Shown here: positions 1 to 11,441 of the stretch, piece by piece
How positions within the stretch are numbered: the first letter of the stretch is position 1
Layout: the number at the start of each line of letters is the position of its first letter
DNA from: Andreprevotia lacus DSM 23236
GTDB taxonomy: Bacteria; Pseudomonadota; Gammaproteobacteria; Burkholderiales; Chitinibacteraceae
Direction: 5' to 3'
NCBI RefSeq assembly: GCF_900176275.1
Contig: NZ_FWXD01000005.1
Location: forward strand, 124,001-188,000
DNA length: 64,000 nucleotides
Made by a program: the position numbers and the translations under genes
The notes under the pieces: generated by a model
Told to the model about the DNA's origin: nothing
What the model saw: the letters and a program-made list of their open reading frames with translations, nothing else
Database searches by the model: none

Positions 1-23
1 AGATTCAGTACAGGAGCCGTGCA

Positions 24-665
24 ATGTCCGATTTCCGTCGCGAGTTCATCGAGTTCGCCGTGGCACAAAAGGTGCTTATGTTTGGTGACTTTGTCACCAA
101 GGCAGGCCGCAACTCGCCCTATTTTTTCAACGCCGGGCTGTTCAGCGACGGGTCATCCGTTGGCGAGCTGGCGCGTTTCTATGCCCAGGCGGCACTGGCT
201 GCCGGCGTGCAGTTCGATGTGCTGTTCGGGCCGGCCTACAAGGGCATCGTGCTGGCGGCTGCCACGGCGGTGAAGCTGGCCGAAGCCGGCCACAACGTGC
301 CTTTCGTGTACAACCGCAAGGAAGCGAAGGACCATGGTGAAGGCGGCGTGCTGGTGGGGGCGCCGCTCAAGGGGCGCGTGCTGATCATCGACGACGTGAT
401 TTCGGCCGGCACCAGCGTGCGCGAATCGGTAAACATGATTCGCGCTGCCGGGGCAGAGCCGGCCGGCGTGCTGATTGCGCTGGATCGCATGGAGCGCGGC
501 CAGGGCGCATTGAGCGCGGTGCAGGAAGTGCAGCAGCAGTTCGGCATTCCGGTGATCCCGATTGCCACGCTCAAGGACTTGATCGGTTACCTTGCCGATT
601 CGCCGCAACTTGCCGACAATCTGGATAAGGTAAAAGCTTACCGCAGCCAGTACGGCATCGAATAA
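24..665 (+). CDS. pyrE: Orotate phosphoribosyltransferase
   Basis: Makes orotidine 5'-monophosphate from orotate and PRPP in cytoplasmic de novo pyrimidine synthesis. The 213-residue protein has the normal family length. The flexible catalytic loop with [11 protein letters not shown] lies at about residues 98-108, and the PRPP-binding motif [13 protein letters not shown] at about 119-131. The ATG at 24 follows an AGGAG-type ribosome binding site at about 10-15. The gene stands alone; a GC-rich hairpin without a T run (about 671-687) separates it from the next gene. The sequence shows the motifs directly and the assignment is firm. Confidence 0.97.
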   Translation: MSDFRREFIEFAVAQKVLMFGDFVTKAGRNSPYFFNAGLFSDGSSVGELARFYAQAALAAGVQFDVLFGPAYKGIVLAAATAVKLAEAGHNVPFVYNRKEAKDHGEGGVLVGAPLKGRVLIIDDVISAGTSVRESVNMIRAAGAEPAGVLIALDRMERGQGALSAVQEVQQQFGIPVIPIATLKDLIGYLADSPQLADNLDKVKAYRSQYGIE

Positions 666-713
666 TGACTACGGCCCCGCAGGACGGGGCTGACCAAGGG
701 AAACGGAAACATC

Positions 714-1316
714 ATGCGCGTCGGGTTTATCGGGATCGTTGCAGTCACGTGCGCCGCCTTGCTGGCGCTGCCTGCGCAGGCCAAGCTGTACCGCTGGGTA
801 GATGAGAACGGCAAGGTGCAATACAGCGACAAGCCGCCGCAGACCGATCCGAAAAGCGGCATTTCCGAGGTCGATACACGCGGCCGCGTGATCAAGGAGC
901 CGGAGAAGAAAATCTCCGAAGAAGAAAAAGCACGCCTGCAGGCCGAGGAAACGAAGCAGAAAGAGATCCAGCGCCGCGACCGCGCGTTGCTGCAGTCGTT
1001 CTCCAAGCCTGAAGAAGTCGACATCCTGCGTGATCGGCAGATCGAGGCTGTGCAAGGTCAACTGCAGACCAACAAATTGCGCCGCCAGACCGCCGAAGAC
1101 AAGCTGGCGCGTATCAACAAAAATGCAGATACCTTGAAAAAGCGCAACAAGCCGCTGCCGGCCGACATGGAGGCCGATCGTGCGGTGATCCAGAAAGAAA
1201 TCGACGACATCGATGCCGACAGCAAGAAAAAGCTGGCCAACATCGAGGACATCAAAAAACGCGCCGAGGATGACAAAAAGCGCTTGGTGGAACTCAAGGC
1301 GCTCAACGCACATTGA
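714..1316 (+). CDS. DUF4124-domain periplasmic protein
   Basis: A 200-residue exported protein of unknown function. Residues 1-23 form a signal peptide (hydrophobic core, cleavage after AQA), followed at about 25-42 by the DUF4124 signature LYRWVDENGKVQYSDKPP. The rest is highly charged (many Glu, Lys, Arg), with heptad-like stretches from about 65 to 195 that predict a long coiled coil. DUF4124 proteins are common in beta- and gammaproteobacteria and lack a settled function. It lies between pyrE and ppgK with its own spacing on both sides, so no operon is evident. The domain call is good; the role is unknown. Confidence 0.85.
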   Translation: MRVGFIGIVAVTCAALLALPAQAKLYRWVDENGKVQYSDKPPQTDPKSGISEVDTRGRVIKEPEKKISEEEKARLQAEETKQKEIQRRDRALLQSFSKPEEVDILRDRQIEAVQGQLQTNKLRRQTAEDKLARINKNADTLKKRNKPLPADMEADRAVIQKEIDDIDADSKKKLANIEDIKKRAEDDKKRLVELKALNAH

Positions 1317-1486
1317 TCCCCGCTGCATCGACCCGTCCGGCCCTGTTGCGGCAAATCAGGTCTTCACCCGGCTTGACTTTGCGGGGTCTGGCGGCAAACT
1401 GTCGCACGTTCGGCCCTGTCGTTGCTGTGCTGCATGGTATGCACATTCTGGATGGCAAGCGGCCCGTTGATTCCTGAGGAAGTCCA

Positions 1487-2257
1487 ATGACGCAAAACAA
1501 CATCAAGGCAGTGCTCGGCATCGATATCGGCGGTACCGGCATCAAGGGTGCGCCGGTCAATATCGAAACCGGCGAGCTCTTGGGCGAGCGCGTGCGCCTC
1601 GATACCCCGCAGCCGGCCACGCCCGAGGCTGTAGGCCGCGTGGTCAAGCAGCTGGTGGACCAGTTTGCCTGGCAGGGCGCCATCGGCATCACCTTCCCGG
1701 CCATCGTTGCCAATGGCAAGACGCTGTCGGCCGCCAATGTGGACAAGAGCTGGATCAACGCGCCGGCCGAAGAAATCCTCGCCGATGCCATCGGCCTGCC
1801 GGTCAAGCTGCTCAACGATGCCGATGCAGCGGGCCTCGCCGAAGTGCTGTTTGGCGCCGCCAAAGGCAAACCGGGCAAGATCATCGTGATTACCCTGGGC
1901 ACCGGCATTGGCAGCGCGCTGATTGTTGACGGCGTGCTGATCAGCAATACCGAATTCGGCCACCTGATTTTCCCCAAGGACACGATTGCCGAGAAATACT
2001 GCTCGGGCAAGGTCAAGGACGATCTCGACCTGAAGTGGAAAGACTACAACCCGCGCCTGAACGCCTATCTGCAGCATCTGGACCTGCTGTTCTCGCCCGA
2101 TCTGGTCATTGTCGGCGGCGGCATCAGCAAGAAGGCCGACAAGTTCATCCCGGAAATGAAGGGCCTGCGCTACACCGTGGTGGCTGCGGTGCTGGAGAAC
2201 AATGCGGGCATCGTGGGTGCGGCCGTGGCGGCCGGGCGCGCTGTCGGTCTGGTGTGA
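1487..2257 (+). CDS. ppgK: Polyphosphate glucokinase (ROK family)
   Basis: Phosphorylates glucose to glucose 6-phosphate in the cytoplasm, using inorganic polyphosphate (and often ATP) as donor. The 256-residue protein has the ROK/hexokinase phosphate-1 loop [11 protein letters not shown] near residues 11-21, the sugar-site [11 protein letters not shown] near 110-120 and the phosphate-2 loop [12 protein letters not shown] near 136-147. Its length and [17 protein letters not shown]-terminal block match PPGK rather than longer ATP-only glucokinases. A GAGGAAG ribosome binding site precedes the ATG. The last 20 bases, including the stop codon, are duplicated 164 bp downstream (2402-2421), flanking a REP-like repeat. 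Assignment is strong; donor preference is inferred from the family. Confidence 0.92.
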   Translation: MTQNNIKAVLGIDIGGTGIKGAPVNIETGELLGERVRLDTPQPATPEAVGRVVKQLVDQFAWQGAIGITFPAIVANGKTLSAANVDKSWINAPAEEILADAIGLPVKLLNDADAAGLAEVLFGAAKGKPGKIIVITLGTGIGSALIVDGVLISNTEFGHLIFPKDTIAEKYCSGKVKDDLDLKWKDYNPRLNAYLQHLDLLFSPDLVIVGGGISKKADKFIPEMKGLRYTVVAAVLENNAGIVGAAVAAGRAVGLV

Positions 2258-2421
2258 GCGCCTCGCTCTGCCACATGGCGGTTATCTGCAGCCGCGTAGG
2301 GCGCAACAAGCGTAGCGCGTTGCGCCGCATGGGCAACGTTGGTCCTGCCGGTCAGAGCGCGCAAGGCTGTGGCGCAATACGCTGCGCTATTGCACCTTGC
2401 AGCGCTGTCGGTCTGGTTTGA
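2238..2421. repeat. 20-bp direct repeat of the ppgK 3' end flanking a REP-like insert
   Basis: The 20 bases at 2238-2257, ending with the ppgK stop codon, recur at 2402-2421 with one mismatch. The intervening 144 bases hold the REP-like palindromes described separately. The arrangement resembles a target-site duplication or a slipped duplication around an inserted element. A duplicated in-frame stop region also means an insertion here would not have altered the protein. Confidence 0.7.
2290..2400. repeat. REP-like palindromic repeat (family C, copy 1)
   Basis: Two imperfect palindromes built on GGCGCAAnnAGCGnAGCGCnTTGCGCC (2296-2330) and TGGCGCAATACGCTGCGCTATTGCACC-type sequence (2369-2396). 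The same design occurs at 6881-6975 and 15764-15799. It lies wholly between genes. REP-like elements of this kind are scattered downstream of genes in many proteobacteria. Confidence 0.65.
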
Positions 2422-2449
2422 CCGGAATCAAGCAAGGCCAGATGCACAC

Positions 2450-2471
2450 AGCCCGCGCCAGCGGGCTTTTT
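2450..2471 (+). terminator. Rho-independent terminator after ppgK
   Basis: Hairpin AGCCCGCGCCAGCGGGCT followed by a run of T. It is the only strong terminator between ppgK and mnmG and closes the ppgK transcript after the REP-like insert. Confidence 0.85.
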
Positions 2472-2563
2472 CAATTCATCGGCCCATGATCGCGCTTCAT
2501 GGCGCAAGTGACTGTTTTACCGTAGAATATTCGCCCTGATTTGCATTTAGGCAGCGCGACCCC

Positions 2564-4483
2564 ATGCTTTATCCCACCCGTTATGACGTCATCGTCGTCG
2601 GCGGCGGCCATGCCGGCACCGAGGCGGCGCTCGCCAGTGCGCGCATGGGCCGCAAGACGCTGCTGCTGACGCACAATATCGAAACCCTCGGCCAGATGAG
2701 CTGCAACCCGTCCATCGGCGGCATCGGCAAGGGCCATCTGGTCAAGGAAGTGGACGCCCTCGGCGGCGCCATGGCGCTGGCCACCGATATGAGCGGCATC
2801 CAGTTCAAGACGCTCAATGCCAGCAAGGGCCCGGCCGTGCGTGCCACCCGCGCGCAAGCCGACCGGGTGCGCTACAAGGCGGCCATCCGCCACATGCTGG
2901 AAAACCAGCCCAATCTCGACCTGTTCCAGCAGGAAGTGGCCGACCTGACGCTGGATGGCGACAAGGTCACCGGTGCGGTCACGCAGATCGGTATCCGCTT
3001 CGAGGCCTCGGCCGTGGTGCTGACTGCCGGCACCTTCCTCGGCGGCAAGATTCACGTCGGGCTGGAAAACCATGTCGGCGGTCGCGCTGGCGACCCGGCC
3101 TCGCTCACGCTGTCGCAACGGTTGCGCGAGTTGCAGTTGCCGGTAGGCCGGCTGAAAACCGGCACGCCGCCTCGCATCGATGGTCGCACCATCGATTTCT
3201 CGGTGCTGGAAGCCCAGCCGGGCGATACGCCCGAACCGGTGTTCTCGGTGCTGGGCAACCGCGCCATGCACCCGCAGCAATTGCCGTGCTGGATTGCGCA
3301 TACCAATCTGCGCACACACGACATCATCCGCAGCGGTTTTGATCGCAGCCCCATGTTCACCGGCAAGATCGAGGGCGTCGGCCCGCGTTACTGCCCGAGC
3401 ATCGAAGACAAGATCAACCGCTTTGCCGACAAGGACAGCCACCAGATTTTTCTGGAGCCGGAGGGCCTCGATACCAACGAGTTCTACCCCAACGGTATCT
3501 CGACCAGCCTGCCGTTCGATATCCAGTTGGCTGCAGTGCAATCAATTGCGGGGCTGGAAAACGCCCGCATCCTGCGCCCCGGCTATGCCATTGAATACGA
3601 TTACTTCGACCCGCGTGCGCTCAAGCAGTCGTTCGAATCCAAGGCCATCAACGGCCTGTTCTTTGCCGGCCAGATCAACGGCACCACCGGCTATGAAGAA
3701 GCCGCCGCGCAAGGGTTGTTCGCCGGGCTGAACGCCGCGCTGTATGCGCGAGACGAAGCGCCGTGGATGCCGGGCCGCGATGAAGCCTATCTGGGCGTGC
3801 TGGTCGACGACCTCACCACGCTGGGCGTGACCGAGCCGTATCGCATGTTCACCAGCCGCGCCGAATACCGGCTGCAGCTGCGCGAGGACAACGCTGACCT
3901 GCGCCTGACCGAGCACGGCCGCAAGCTGGGGCTGGTGGGCGATGCGCAGTGGGATCTGTTCTGCCGCAAGCGCGATGCCGTTGCGGCCGAGTTGCAACGG
4001 CTGAAGTCCACCTGGGTGAACCCGCGCCTGATCAGCGAGGCCGAGGCGTTGCCGGTGTTCGGCAAGGCCATCGAACGCGAATACAATCTGGCCGAGCTGC
4101 TGCGCCGCCCCGAAGTCGATTACGCCAGCTTGCTGACCATTGCCGCTGCCCAGCCCAAAGAGGGCGAAGCCGCCGTGACCGATCCGCTGGTGGCCGAGCA
4201 GGTGGAAATCCAGGTCAAGTATCAGGGTTACATCGAACGGCAACAGCACGAAGCGGCAAAACGCGATACGCTCGACGATGTGCCGCTGCCGGCCGATTTC
4301 GACTATACCGTGGTGTCCGGTCTGTCGAAGGAAGTGCAGCAAAAGCTTGGCAAGCACCGGCCCGAAACGCTGGGCCAGGCCGGGCGCATTTCCGGCATTA
4401 CCCCGGCAGCCATTGCCTTGCTGCTGGTGCATTTGAAGAAGAAACAACTCGCCGATGCGGCGAATACCCCCAAGGTTGCCTGA
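2564..4483 (+). CDS. mnmG: tRNA U34 5-carboxymethylaminomethyl modification enzyme MnmG
   Basis: With MnmE, installs the 5-carboxymethylaminomethyl group on wobble uridine 34 of certain tRNAs; FAD-dependent and cytoplasmic. The 639-residue protein has the FAD-binding motif [12 protein letters not shown] near residues 11-22, the conserved [16 protein letters not shown] block near 47-62, [18 protein letters not shown] near 370-387 and the helical C-terminal domain. The length is typical of the family. A TAGAAT -10-like hexamer lies at 2523-2528, downstream of the ppgK terminator, so transcription probably starts here. It directly abuts rsmG, the usual mnmG-rsmG-parAB order near the replication origin. 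Confidence 0.97.
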   Translation: MLYPTRYDVIVVGGGHAGTEAALASARMGRKTLLLTHNIETLGQMSCNPSIGGIGKGHLVKEVDALGGAMALATDMSGIQFKTLNASKGPAVRATRAQADRVRYKAAIRHMLENQPNLDLFQQEVADLTLDGDKVTGAVTQIGIRFEASAVVLTAGTFLGGKIHVGLENHVGGRAGDPASLTLSQRLRELQLPVGRLKTGTPPRIDGRTIDFSVLEAQPGDTPEPVFSVLGNRAMHPQQLPCWIAHTNLRTHDIIRSGFDRSPMFTGKIEGVGPRYCPSIEDKINRFADKDSHQIFLEPEGLDTNEFYPNGISTSLPFDIQLAAVQSIAGLENARILRPGYAIEYDYFDPRALKQSFESKAINGLFFAGQINGTTGYEEAAAQGLFAGLNAALYARDEAPWMPGRDEAYLGVLVDDLTTLGVTEPYRMFTSRAEYRLQLREDNADLRLTEHGRKLGLVGDAQWDLFCRKRDAVAAELQRLKSTWVNPRLISEAEALPVFGKAIEREYNLAELLRRPEVDYASLLTIAAAQPKEGEAAVTDPLVAEQVEIQVKYQGYIERQQHEAAKRDTLDDVPLPADFDYTVVSGLSKEVQQKLGKHRPETLGQAGRISGITPAAIALLLVHLKKKQLADAANTPKVA

Positions 4484-5134
4484 ATGACTGTTGCTGCTGT
4501 TGCCCCGCTTGCCCAAACCCTGGCCGCTGGCCTGACCGCCTTCGGTCTGACATTGTCCGATGCGCAGCAGCAATCGCTGCTGGCCTATGTCGAGCTGCTG
4601 GCCAAGTGGAACAAGACCTACAGCCTGACCGCGATCCGCGAGCCGGAACGCATGGTGCCGCACCACCTGCTCGATTCGCTCGCGCCGCTGCAGCACTTCA
4701 AGGCGGGCGACAACGCACGCATCCTCGACGTGGGTTCGGGTTTTGGCACGCCGGGCATTCCGCTGGCGATTGCGCGGCCGGACTGGCAGCTGGTGCTGCT
4801 CGATTCCAACCACAAGAAAACCACGTTTCTGCGCCAGGCCATCGTCGACTTGAAGCTCGCCAACGTTACCGTGGTCACCGAGCGTGTCGAGGCCTACCGG
4901 CCCGAGGCACCGTTCAACGTGATTACCTCGCGTGCCTTCTCCGATCTGGCCGAATTCGTGAAGCTCACCCGCCACCTGCTGGCCGACGACGGCGAATGGG
5001 CTGCGCTCAAGGGCGTGTATCCGCACGAAGAAATCGCGTTGCTGCCGGCCGATCTCAAGGTCACCGGCGTCGATACGCTGAACGTGCCGGGCATCGATGC
5101 CGAGCGCCATCTGGTGCACGTGGTGCGCGGCTGA
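4484..5134 (+). CDS. rsmG: 16S rRNA (guanine527-N7)-methyltransferase
   Basis: SAM-dependent methyltransferase that makes m7G527 in 16S rRNA. The 216-residue protein has the SAM-binding loop [17 protein letters not shown] near residues 80-96, an N-terminal [18 protein letters not shown] block near 43-60 and the [13 protein letters not shown] motif near 145-157. Its ATG follows the mnmG stop codon immediately, and its own stop overlaps the parA start by one base. Both junctions imply translational coupling. The family call is secure. Confidence 0.97.
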   Translation: MTVAAVAPLAQTLAAGLTAFGLTLSDAQQQSLLAYVELLAKWNKTYSLTAIREPERMVPHHLLDSLAPLQHFKAGDNARILDVGSGFGTPGIPLAIARPDWQLVLLDSNHKKTTFLRQAIVDLKLANVTVVTERVEAYRPEAPFNVITSRAFSDLAEFVKLTRHLLADDGEWAALKGVYPHEEIALLPADLKVTGVDTLNVPGIDAERHLVHVVRG

Positions 5135-5919
5135 TGCGCGTACTGGCCATTGCCAACCAGAAAGGCGGCGTCGGCAAGACGACCACTGCGGTCAACCTCG
5201 CCGCCAGCCTGGCGCATCTGGGCAAGAAGGTCCTGCTGGTCGATCTCGACCCGCAGGGCAACGCCACCATGGGTGCCGGCGTCGACAAGGCACGACTGGC
5301 GCACTCGATCTACAGCGTGCTGATCGGCGAATCGACCGCCGCCGATGCGGTCAAGGTGTCCGAATCGGGCGGCTTCGACATCCTGCCCGCCAACCGCGAT
5401 CTGGCCGGTGCCGAGGTCGAGCTGGTCGATGCCGATGCGCGCGAGTCGCGCCTCAAGGATGCGCTGGCCCACCATGCCGATGACTATGATTTTGTCATTC
5501 TCGACTGCCCGCCCGCGCTCAACCTGCTCACGCTCAACGGCCTGGTGGCCGCCGATGCGGTGATGATCCCGATGCAGTGCGAGTATTACGCGCTGGAAGG
5601 CCTGTCCGATCTGGTGAATACGCTCAAGCGCATCAAGCAGGGGCTGAACCGCAAGATCGAAATCGAAGGCCTGCTGCGCACCATGTTCGACCCGCGCTCG
5701 ACCTTGGCGCAGCAAGTGAGCGATCAGCTGGTCAAGCATTTCACCAGCAAGCTCTATCACACCGTCATTCCGCGCAATGTGCGGCTGGCCGAAGCACCGT
5801 CCTATGGCCGCCCCATTCTGGCCTACGACAAGACGTCCAAAGGTGCCCAGGCTTATCTGCAACTCGCAGAAGAGATGCTGGCACGGCATAATCCGGTCGA
5901 AACCGTACAACCTGTTTGA
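5134..5919 (+). CDS. parA: Chromosome partitioning ATPase ParA/Soj
   Basis: ATPase that works with ParB and parS sites to segregate chromosomal origins. The ATG overlaps the rsmG stop by one base and gives 261 residues, the usual size of chromosomal ParA. The deviant Walker A motif NQKGGVGKTTTAVNLA lies at about residues 7-22, the A' motif VLLVDLDPQGNAT near 36-48 and Walker B VILDCPPALNLLTLNG near 117-132. There is no N-terminal DNA-binding extension, which argues against a plasmid type Ia ParA. parB follows after a hairpin-bearing gap of 74 bases. Confidence 0.96.
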   Translation: MRVLAIANQKGGVGKTTTAVNLAASLAHLGKKVLLVDLDPQGNATMGAGVDKARLAHSIYSVLIGESTAADAVKVSESGGFDILPANRDLAGAEVELVDADARESRLKDALAHHADDYDFVILDCPPALNLLTLNGLVAADAVMIPMQCEYYALEGLSDLVNTLKRIKQGLNRKIEIEGLLRTMFDPRSTLAQQVSDQLVKHFTSKLYHTVIPRNVRLAEAPSYGRPILAYDKTSKGAQAYLQLAEEMLARHNPVETVQPV

Positions 5920-5938
5920 AGCAAGGCTGAACGGATAA

Positions 5939-5964
5939 GCCCGACCCCGCCAGGGGCGGGCCTG
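5939..5964 (+). terminator. GC-rich hairpin between parA and parB
   Basis: GCCCGACCCCGCCAGGGGCGGGC forms a strong stem but is followed only by CTGTTT. It could be a weak terminator or attenuator that lowers parB expression relative to parA, or simply a stabilising hairpin. Confidence 0.4.
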
Positions 5965-5993
5965 TTTGCGCTTGCTTCGTGGTAGAGAACCGC

Positions 5994-6830
5994 ATGGTCA
6001 GCAAAAAATTCAAGGGCCTCGGTCGTGGCCTCGACGCCCTGATCGGCGATGCCGGCGACAGCCTGCAACAACTTTCCGTCGACGTACTGCAGCCGGGCCG
6101 TTACCAGCCGCGCACGCACATCGATCAGGACGCGCTGGCCGAGCTGGCCGAATCGATCAAGGCACAGGGGCTGATGCAGCCGGTGCTGGTGCGCCCGCTC
6201 GATGGCGTCGAGCGCTACGAGATCATCGCCGGCGAACGCCGCTGGCGTGCTTCGATCCTGGCCGGCCTCTCCGAGATCCCGGCGCTGGTGCGCGAAGTGG
6301 CCGACGAAGCCGTTGCCGCCATGGCGCTGATCGAGAACATCCAGCGCGAAGACCTCAACGCCCTCGAAGAAGCACAGGGTCTACAACGGCTGATCGACGA
6401 ATTCGGCATGACGCACGAAGCCGCCGCGCAGGCGGTGGGCAAATCACGCGTGGCGGTCAGCAACCTGCTGCGCCTGCTGCAACTGACCGAGCCGGTGCGC
6501 GACATGCTGATGGCCGGCCAGCTCGACATGGGCCACGCCCGCGCGCTGTTGCCGCTGGACATGCTCAAGCAGCTTGATGCCGCCAAGACCATCGCACTCA
6601 AGGGCCTGTCGGTGCGCGAGGCCGAAGCGCTGGTGAAAAAGCTGCTGCAAGGTCCGGTGCAGCAGGCCGAGAAACGCGTCGACCCCGACGTGCGCCGGCT
6701 GGAAGAAGAAGTATCGGAACGCCTGGGCACCAGCGTAGCAATCAAGACCGGCAAGAAGGGCGCCGGGCGCATCAGCATCGACTATGCCAGCCTGGACGAG
6801 CTTGATCGCTTGTTGATGTTGCTGAAGTAG
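5994..6830 (+). CDS. parB: Chromosome partitioning protein ParB/Spo0J
   Basis: CTP-dependent, parS-binding clamp that partners with ParA. I chose the ATG at 5994 (MVSKKFKGLGRGLDALIG) because the N-terminal LGRGLDALIG box is the ParA-activating motif; an in-frame GTG at 5979 would add five residues. The 278-residue protein has the CTP-binding GERRWRAS motif near 80-87, the ALIENIQREDLNALEEA block near 110-126, a helix-turn-helix near 140-165 (HEAAAQAVGKSRVAVSNLLR) and a C-terminal dimerisation domain. A good parS-like site occurs about 19 kb downstream, at 26047-26060. Confidence 0.96.
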   Translation: MVSKKFKGLGRGLDALIGDAGDSLQQLSVDVLQPGRYQPRTHIDQDALAELAESIKAQGLMQPVLVRPLDGVERYEIIAGERRWRASILAGLSEIPALVREVADEAVAAMALIENIQREDLNALEEAQGLQRLIDEFGMTHEAAAQAVGKSRVAVSNLLRLLQLTEPVRDMLMAGQLDMGHARALLPLDMLKQLDAAKTIALKGLSVREAEALVKKLLQGPVQQAEKRVDPDVRRLEEEVSERLGTSVAIKTGKKGAGRISIDYASLDELDRLLMLLK

Positions 6831-6880
6831 CACCACGGCCCGCCCCGGCGGACTTGAGCGTAGCCGCTGACGAACGACAG

Positions 6881-6975
6881 CGAGTAGGGCGCATTAGCGC
6901 AGCGTAATGCGCCGCAGCCGTGAGCCGTTCAGCGGAGCATACGGCGCAATTCGCTTTGCGCATTGCACCCTGCGC
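6881..6975. repeat. REP-like palindromic repeat (family C, copy 2)
   Basis: Two palindromes in the 433-base gap between parB and atpI: GGGCGCATTAGCGCAGCG..ATGCGCC (6886-6913) and CGGCGCAATTCGCTTTGCGCATTGCACC (about 6942-6969). It shares layout and sequence with 2290-2400. The preceding bases (6860-6881, CCGCTGACGAACGACAGCGAG) resemble the outer edge of repeat family B. No gene is seen in the rest of the gap apart from the terminator and promoter listed separately. Confidence 0.6.
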
Positions 6976-7112
6976 CGGGCATCGCGCAACTGATGAGGGT
7001 GGTGTGCGGGGAAAGCAGCCCAGCGGCGCGACGTAGTCAGGCTGTTGATACTACGCATTCCCGACCAACGGTAAACAGCAAGCGGCATCGCGTTTTGTGG
7101 CAGCAAAATGAC

Positions 7113-7138
7113 AAAAAACCGCGCATGGCGCGGTTTTT
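7113..7138. terminator. Terminator upstream of the atp operon
   Basis: AAAAAACCGCGC and its inverted partner GCGCGGTTTTT form a hairpin with A and T runs on both sides, so it can work in either direction. It insulates the atp operon from parB transcription. Confidence 0.85.
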
Positions 7139-7208
7139 CCCGTATTGTCACTGCCCCGCAATAGTGCTCCTGCACGCTAAACGTGCACCAACCTTACACT
7201 TGGTAAAA

Positions 7209-7238
7209 TTGACGCTGGCGCAAGCGCCTCCGTATAAT
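7209..7238 (+). promoter_or_regulatory. Sigma70 promoter of the atp operon
   Basis: TTGACG at 7209-7214, an 18-base spacer and a perfect TATAAT at 7233-7238. The predicted start near 7245 leaves a very short leader before the atpI ATG at 7264. This is the best promoter match in the window. Confidence 0.8.
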
Positions 7239-7263
7239 CGCGGGGTTTTACTGGTGGCGGACC

Positions 7264-8441
<1,178 letters not shown>

Positions 8442-8522
8442 AAGAATCGCGCCGGGCAGGCCACGCCTGTCTGGCACGTGTATTTCTCCCCTTTTTTATA
8501 CCAACCTCAACCTTCCTTTTAG

Positions 8523-8813
<291 letters not shown>

Positions 8814-8848
8814 GCCTGCTTTCGAACCCTTTCCAGGAGGAATAACAC

Positions 8849-9319
8849 ATGGAATTCAATTCGTCCCTGATCGGCCAGATGATCACGTTCGTGGCTCTGG
8901 TGCTGTTCACGATGAAGTTCGTGTGGCCTCCGCTGACCGGCATGATGGAAGAACGCGCTCGTCGTATCGCCGACGGCCTCTCTGCAGCAGACCGCGCCAA
9001 GCAAGACTTGGCCAATGCTGAGAAGGCCTCCGCCGACAAGCTGCGCGAAGCCAAGCAACATGCGGCCGAAATCATTGCCCAAGCCGAGAAGCGCGCGTCG
9101 CAACTCGTTGAAGAAGCGAAGAGCACGGCCAAGGAAGAAGGTGAGCGGCTGGTCAAAGGCGCTCAGGCCGAGATCGACAGCCAGGTACAACACGCCAAGG
9201 AAGCCCTGCGTCAGCAGGTCGGCCAGCTGGCGGTTGATGGCGCGACCAAGATCCTGAAGCGCGAGATCGACGCTGCAAAGCACGCCGATCTGTTGGCATC
9301 CATCAAAGCGGAACTGTAA
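8849..9319 (+). CDS. atpF: F0F1 ATP synthase subunit b
   Basis: Peripheral stalk subunit. The 156-residue protein has one N-terminal membrane helix (about 5-25, QMITFVALVLFTMKFVWPPL), then a long charged alpha-helix rich in Ala, Glu and Lys up to residue 150. It is preceded by an AGGAGG ribosome binding site and sits between atpE and atpH in canonical order. Length and architecture are those of the single-b-subunit enzymes of proteobacteria. Confidence 0.97.
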   Translation: MEFNSSLIGQMITFVALVLFTMKFVWPPLTGMMEERARRIADGLSAADRAKQDLANAEKASADKLREAKQHAAEIIAQAEKRASQLVEEAKSTAKEEGERLVKGAQAEIDSQVQHAKEALRQQVGQLAVDGATKILKREIDAAKHADLLASIKAEL

Positions 9320-9326
9320 AACAGTC

Positions 9327-9863
9327 ATGGCAGAACTCATCACCGTCGCAAGACCTTATGCCGAGGCTGTTTTCCGTCTGGCGAAAGCGTCGGGCACTCT
9401 GGGCCAGTGGTCCGAAGTGCTGACGAATCTGTCCCTGCTCGCGCAGGATCAGACCGCCCTGGACGTGGTGGCCAATCCGAAGTATTCCGCATCTCAGGTT
9501 CAGCAACTGCTGGTCGACCTGCTGGGTGGCAATGTCAGCGAAGAAGTGAAGAACTTCATCGCCGTAGTGCTGGAAAACGGGCGCTTCGCAGCGCTCGCAG
9601 GTGTTTCCGAACTGTTTGAAACCCTGAAAGCCGCCGAGGAAGGCGAGGTTGAGGCCGTGATCGAATCGGCCTTCCCGCTGGACGACGCCCAGAAGAATAC
9701 GCTGGCGAGCACGCTGTCTGCCCAACTCAACCGCAAGGTTGCAGCGGAAGTCACGGTCAATCCGGAACTCATCGGTGGCGTCAAGGTGACGGTCGGTGAC
9801 CTGGTGATCGACGCATCCGTGCAAGGCAAGCTGGCAGCGCTCGCGACGAGCCTGAAGAGCTAG
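9327..9863 (+). CDS. atpH: F0F1 ATP synthase subunit delta
   Basis: Links the F1 head to the peripheral stalk. The 178-residue protein starts MAELITVARPYAEAVFRLAK, the typical ARPYA opening of delta subunits, and ends with the conserved NPELIGGVKVTVGDLVIDASVQGKL block near 148-172. It begins seven bases after atpF and ends nine bases before atpA. Confidence 0.97.
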   Translation: MAELITVARPYAEAVFRLAKASGTLGQWSEVLTNLSLLAQDQTALDVVANPKYSASQVQQLLVDLLGGNVSEEVKNFIAVVLENGRFAALAGVSELFETLKAAEEGEVEAVIESAFPLDDAQKNTLASTLSAQLNRKVAAEVTVNPELIGGVKVTVGDLVIDASVQGKLAALATSLKS

Positions 9864-9872
9864 GAGATTTTA

Positions 9873-11414
9873 ATGCAACTCAATCCGTCTGAAATCAGTG
9901 AACTGATTAAAGCCCGGATCCAGAACCTGTCGACTGCCGCTGAAACACGTACCACTGGTACCGTGGTTTCGGTGACCGACGGTATCGTTCGCATCCACGG
10001 CTTGTCCGATGTGATGCAGGGCGAAATGCTGGAGTTCCCGGGTAATACCTTTGGTCTGGCGCTCAACCTCGAGCGTGACTCCATCGGTGCCGTGGTGATG
10101 GGTGAATACACCCACATCTCCGAAGGCGACGAAGTCAAGTGTACCGGCCGCATCCTCGAAGTGCCGGTCGGCCCGGAACTGGTTGGCCGCGTGGTGAACG
10201 CGCTGGGTCAGCCGATCGACGGCAAGGGCCCGCTGGGCACCAGCAAGAGCAGCCCGATCGAAAAGATCGCCCCGGGCGTGATCGCGCGTGAATCGGTATC
10301 GCAGCCGCTGCAAACCGGTATCAAGTCGATCGACACCATGGTGCCGGTTGGCCGTGGCCAGCGTGAGCTGATCATTGGTGACCGCCAGACCGGCAAGACT
10401 GCCGTTGCGCTGGACGCGATCATCAACCAGAAGGGCACTGGCGTGACATGTATCTATGTCGCCATTGGCCAGAAGGCTTCCTCGATCGCCAACGTGGTTC
10501 GCAAGCTCGAAGAGCACGGCGCACTGGCCCACACCATCGTGGTGGCCGCTGCTGCATCCGAATCGGCTGCGCTGCAATACATTGCTGCGTACTCCGGTTG
10601 CACCATGGGCGAATACTTCCGCGACCGCGGTGAAGACGCACTGATCGTTTATGACGATCTGTCCAAGCAAGCTGTGGCTTATCGCCAGATCTCGCTGCTG
10701 CTGCGTCGCCCGCCGGGCCGTGAAGCTTACCCGGGTGACGTGTTCTATCTGCACTCGCGTCTGCTGGAACGTGCTGCGCGTATCAACGCCGATGAAGTCA
10801 GCAAGCTGACCAACGGCGAAGTGACCGGCAAGACCGGCTCGCTGACCGCGCTGCCGATCATCGAAACGCAAGCCGGTGACGTATCCGCCTTCGTTCCGAC
10901 CAACGTGATCTCGATTACCGACGGCCAGATCTTCCTGGAAACCGACCTGTTCAACGCCGGTATCCGTCCGGCCATGAACGCCGGTATCTCGGTATCGCGC
11001 GTTGGTGGTGCTGCACAGACCAAGGTCGTCAAGAAGCTGGGCGGCGGTGTGCGTCTGGCCCTCGCCCAGTATCGTGAACTGGCTGCGTTCGCGCAGTTCG
11101 CTTCCGACCTGGACGAAGCCACCCGCAAGCAGCTGGAACGCGGCAAGCTGGTGACCGAGCTGATGAAGCAGGCCCAGTACAGCCCGCTGAAGGTTGCCGA
11201 ACTCGCCGTGACCCTGCTGCTGATCGGCAAGGGCAAGTACGACGACGTCAAGGTTGACCGCGCGCTGGCATTCGAAGCCGCTTTCCTTGCTGACCTGAAG
11301 GCGAACCACGCCGATGTGCTGGCCCGCGTTGATGCCAAGGGTGACCTTGCTGCTGAAGACGAAGCCACCATCCTGAAGGCTGTGGACGCGTTCAAGGCCG
11401 GCAACGCCTACTGA
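9873..11414 (+). CDS. atpA: F0F1 ATP synthase subunit alpha
   Basis: Regulatory nucleotide-binding subunit of F1. The 513-residue protein has the P-loop [13 protein letters not shown] near residues 169-181, the Walker B region [17 protein letters not shown] near 262-278 and the signature [17 protein letters not shown] near 365-381. Length matches the family. Codon use is highly biased, as expected for a highly expressed gene; long open frames on the opposite strand here are a by-product of that bias. Confidence 0.98.
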   Translation: MQLNPSEISELIKARIQNLSTAAETRTTGTVVSVTDGIVRIHGLSDVMQGEMLEFPGNTFGLALNLERDSIGAVVMGEYTHISEGDEVKCTGRILEVPVGPELVGRVVNALGQPIDGKGPLGTSKSSPIEKIAPGVIARESVSQPLQTGIKSIDTMVPVGRGQRELIIGDRQTGKTAVALDAIINQKGTGVTCIYVAIGQKASSIANVVRKLEEHGALAHTIVVAAAASESAALQYIAAYSGCTMGEYFRDRGEDALIVYDDLSKQAVAYRQISLLLRRPPGREAYPGDVFYLHSRLLERAARINADEVSKLTNGEVTGKTGSLTALPIIETQAGDVSAFVPTNVISITDGQIFLETDLFNAGIRPAMNAGISVSRVGGAAQTKVVKKLGGGVRLALAQYRELAAFAQFASDLDEATRKQLERGKLVTELMKQAQYSPLKVAELAVTLLLIGKGKYDDVKVDRALAFEAAFLADLKANHADVLARVDAKGDLAAEDEATILKAVDAFKAGNAY

Positions 11415-11441
11415 TTCGGAACCGGATAAAGGAAACGAATC

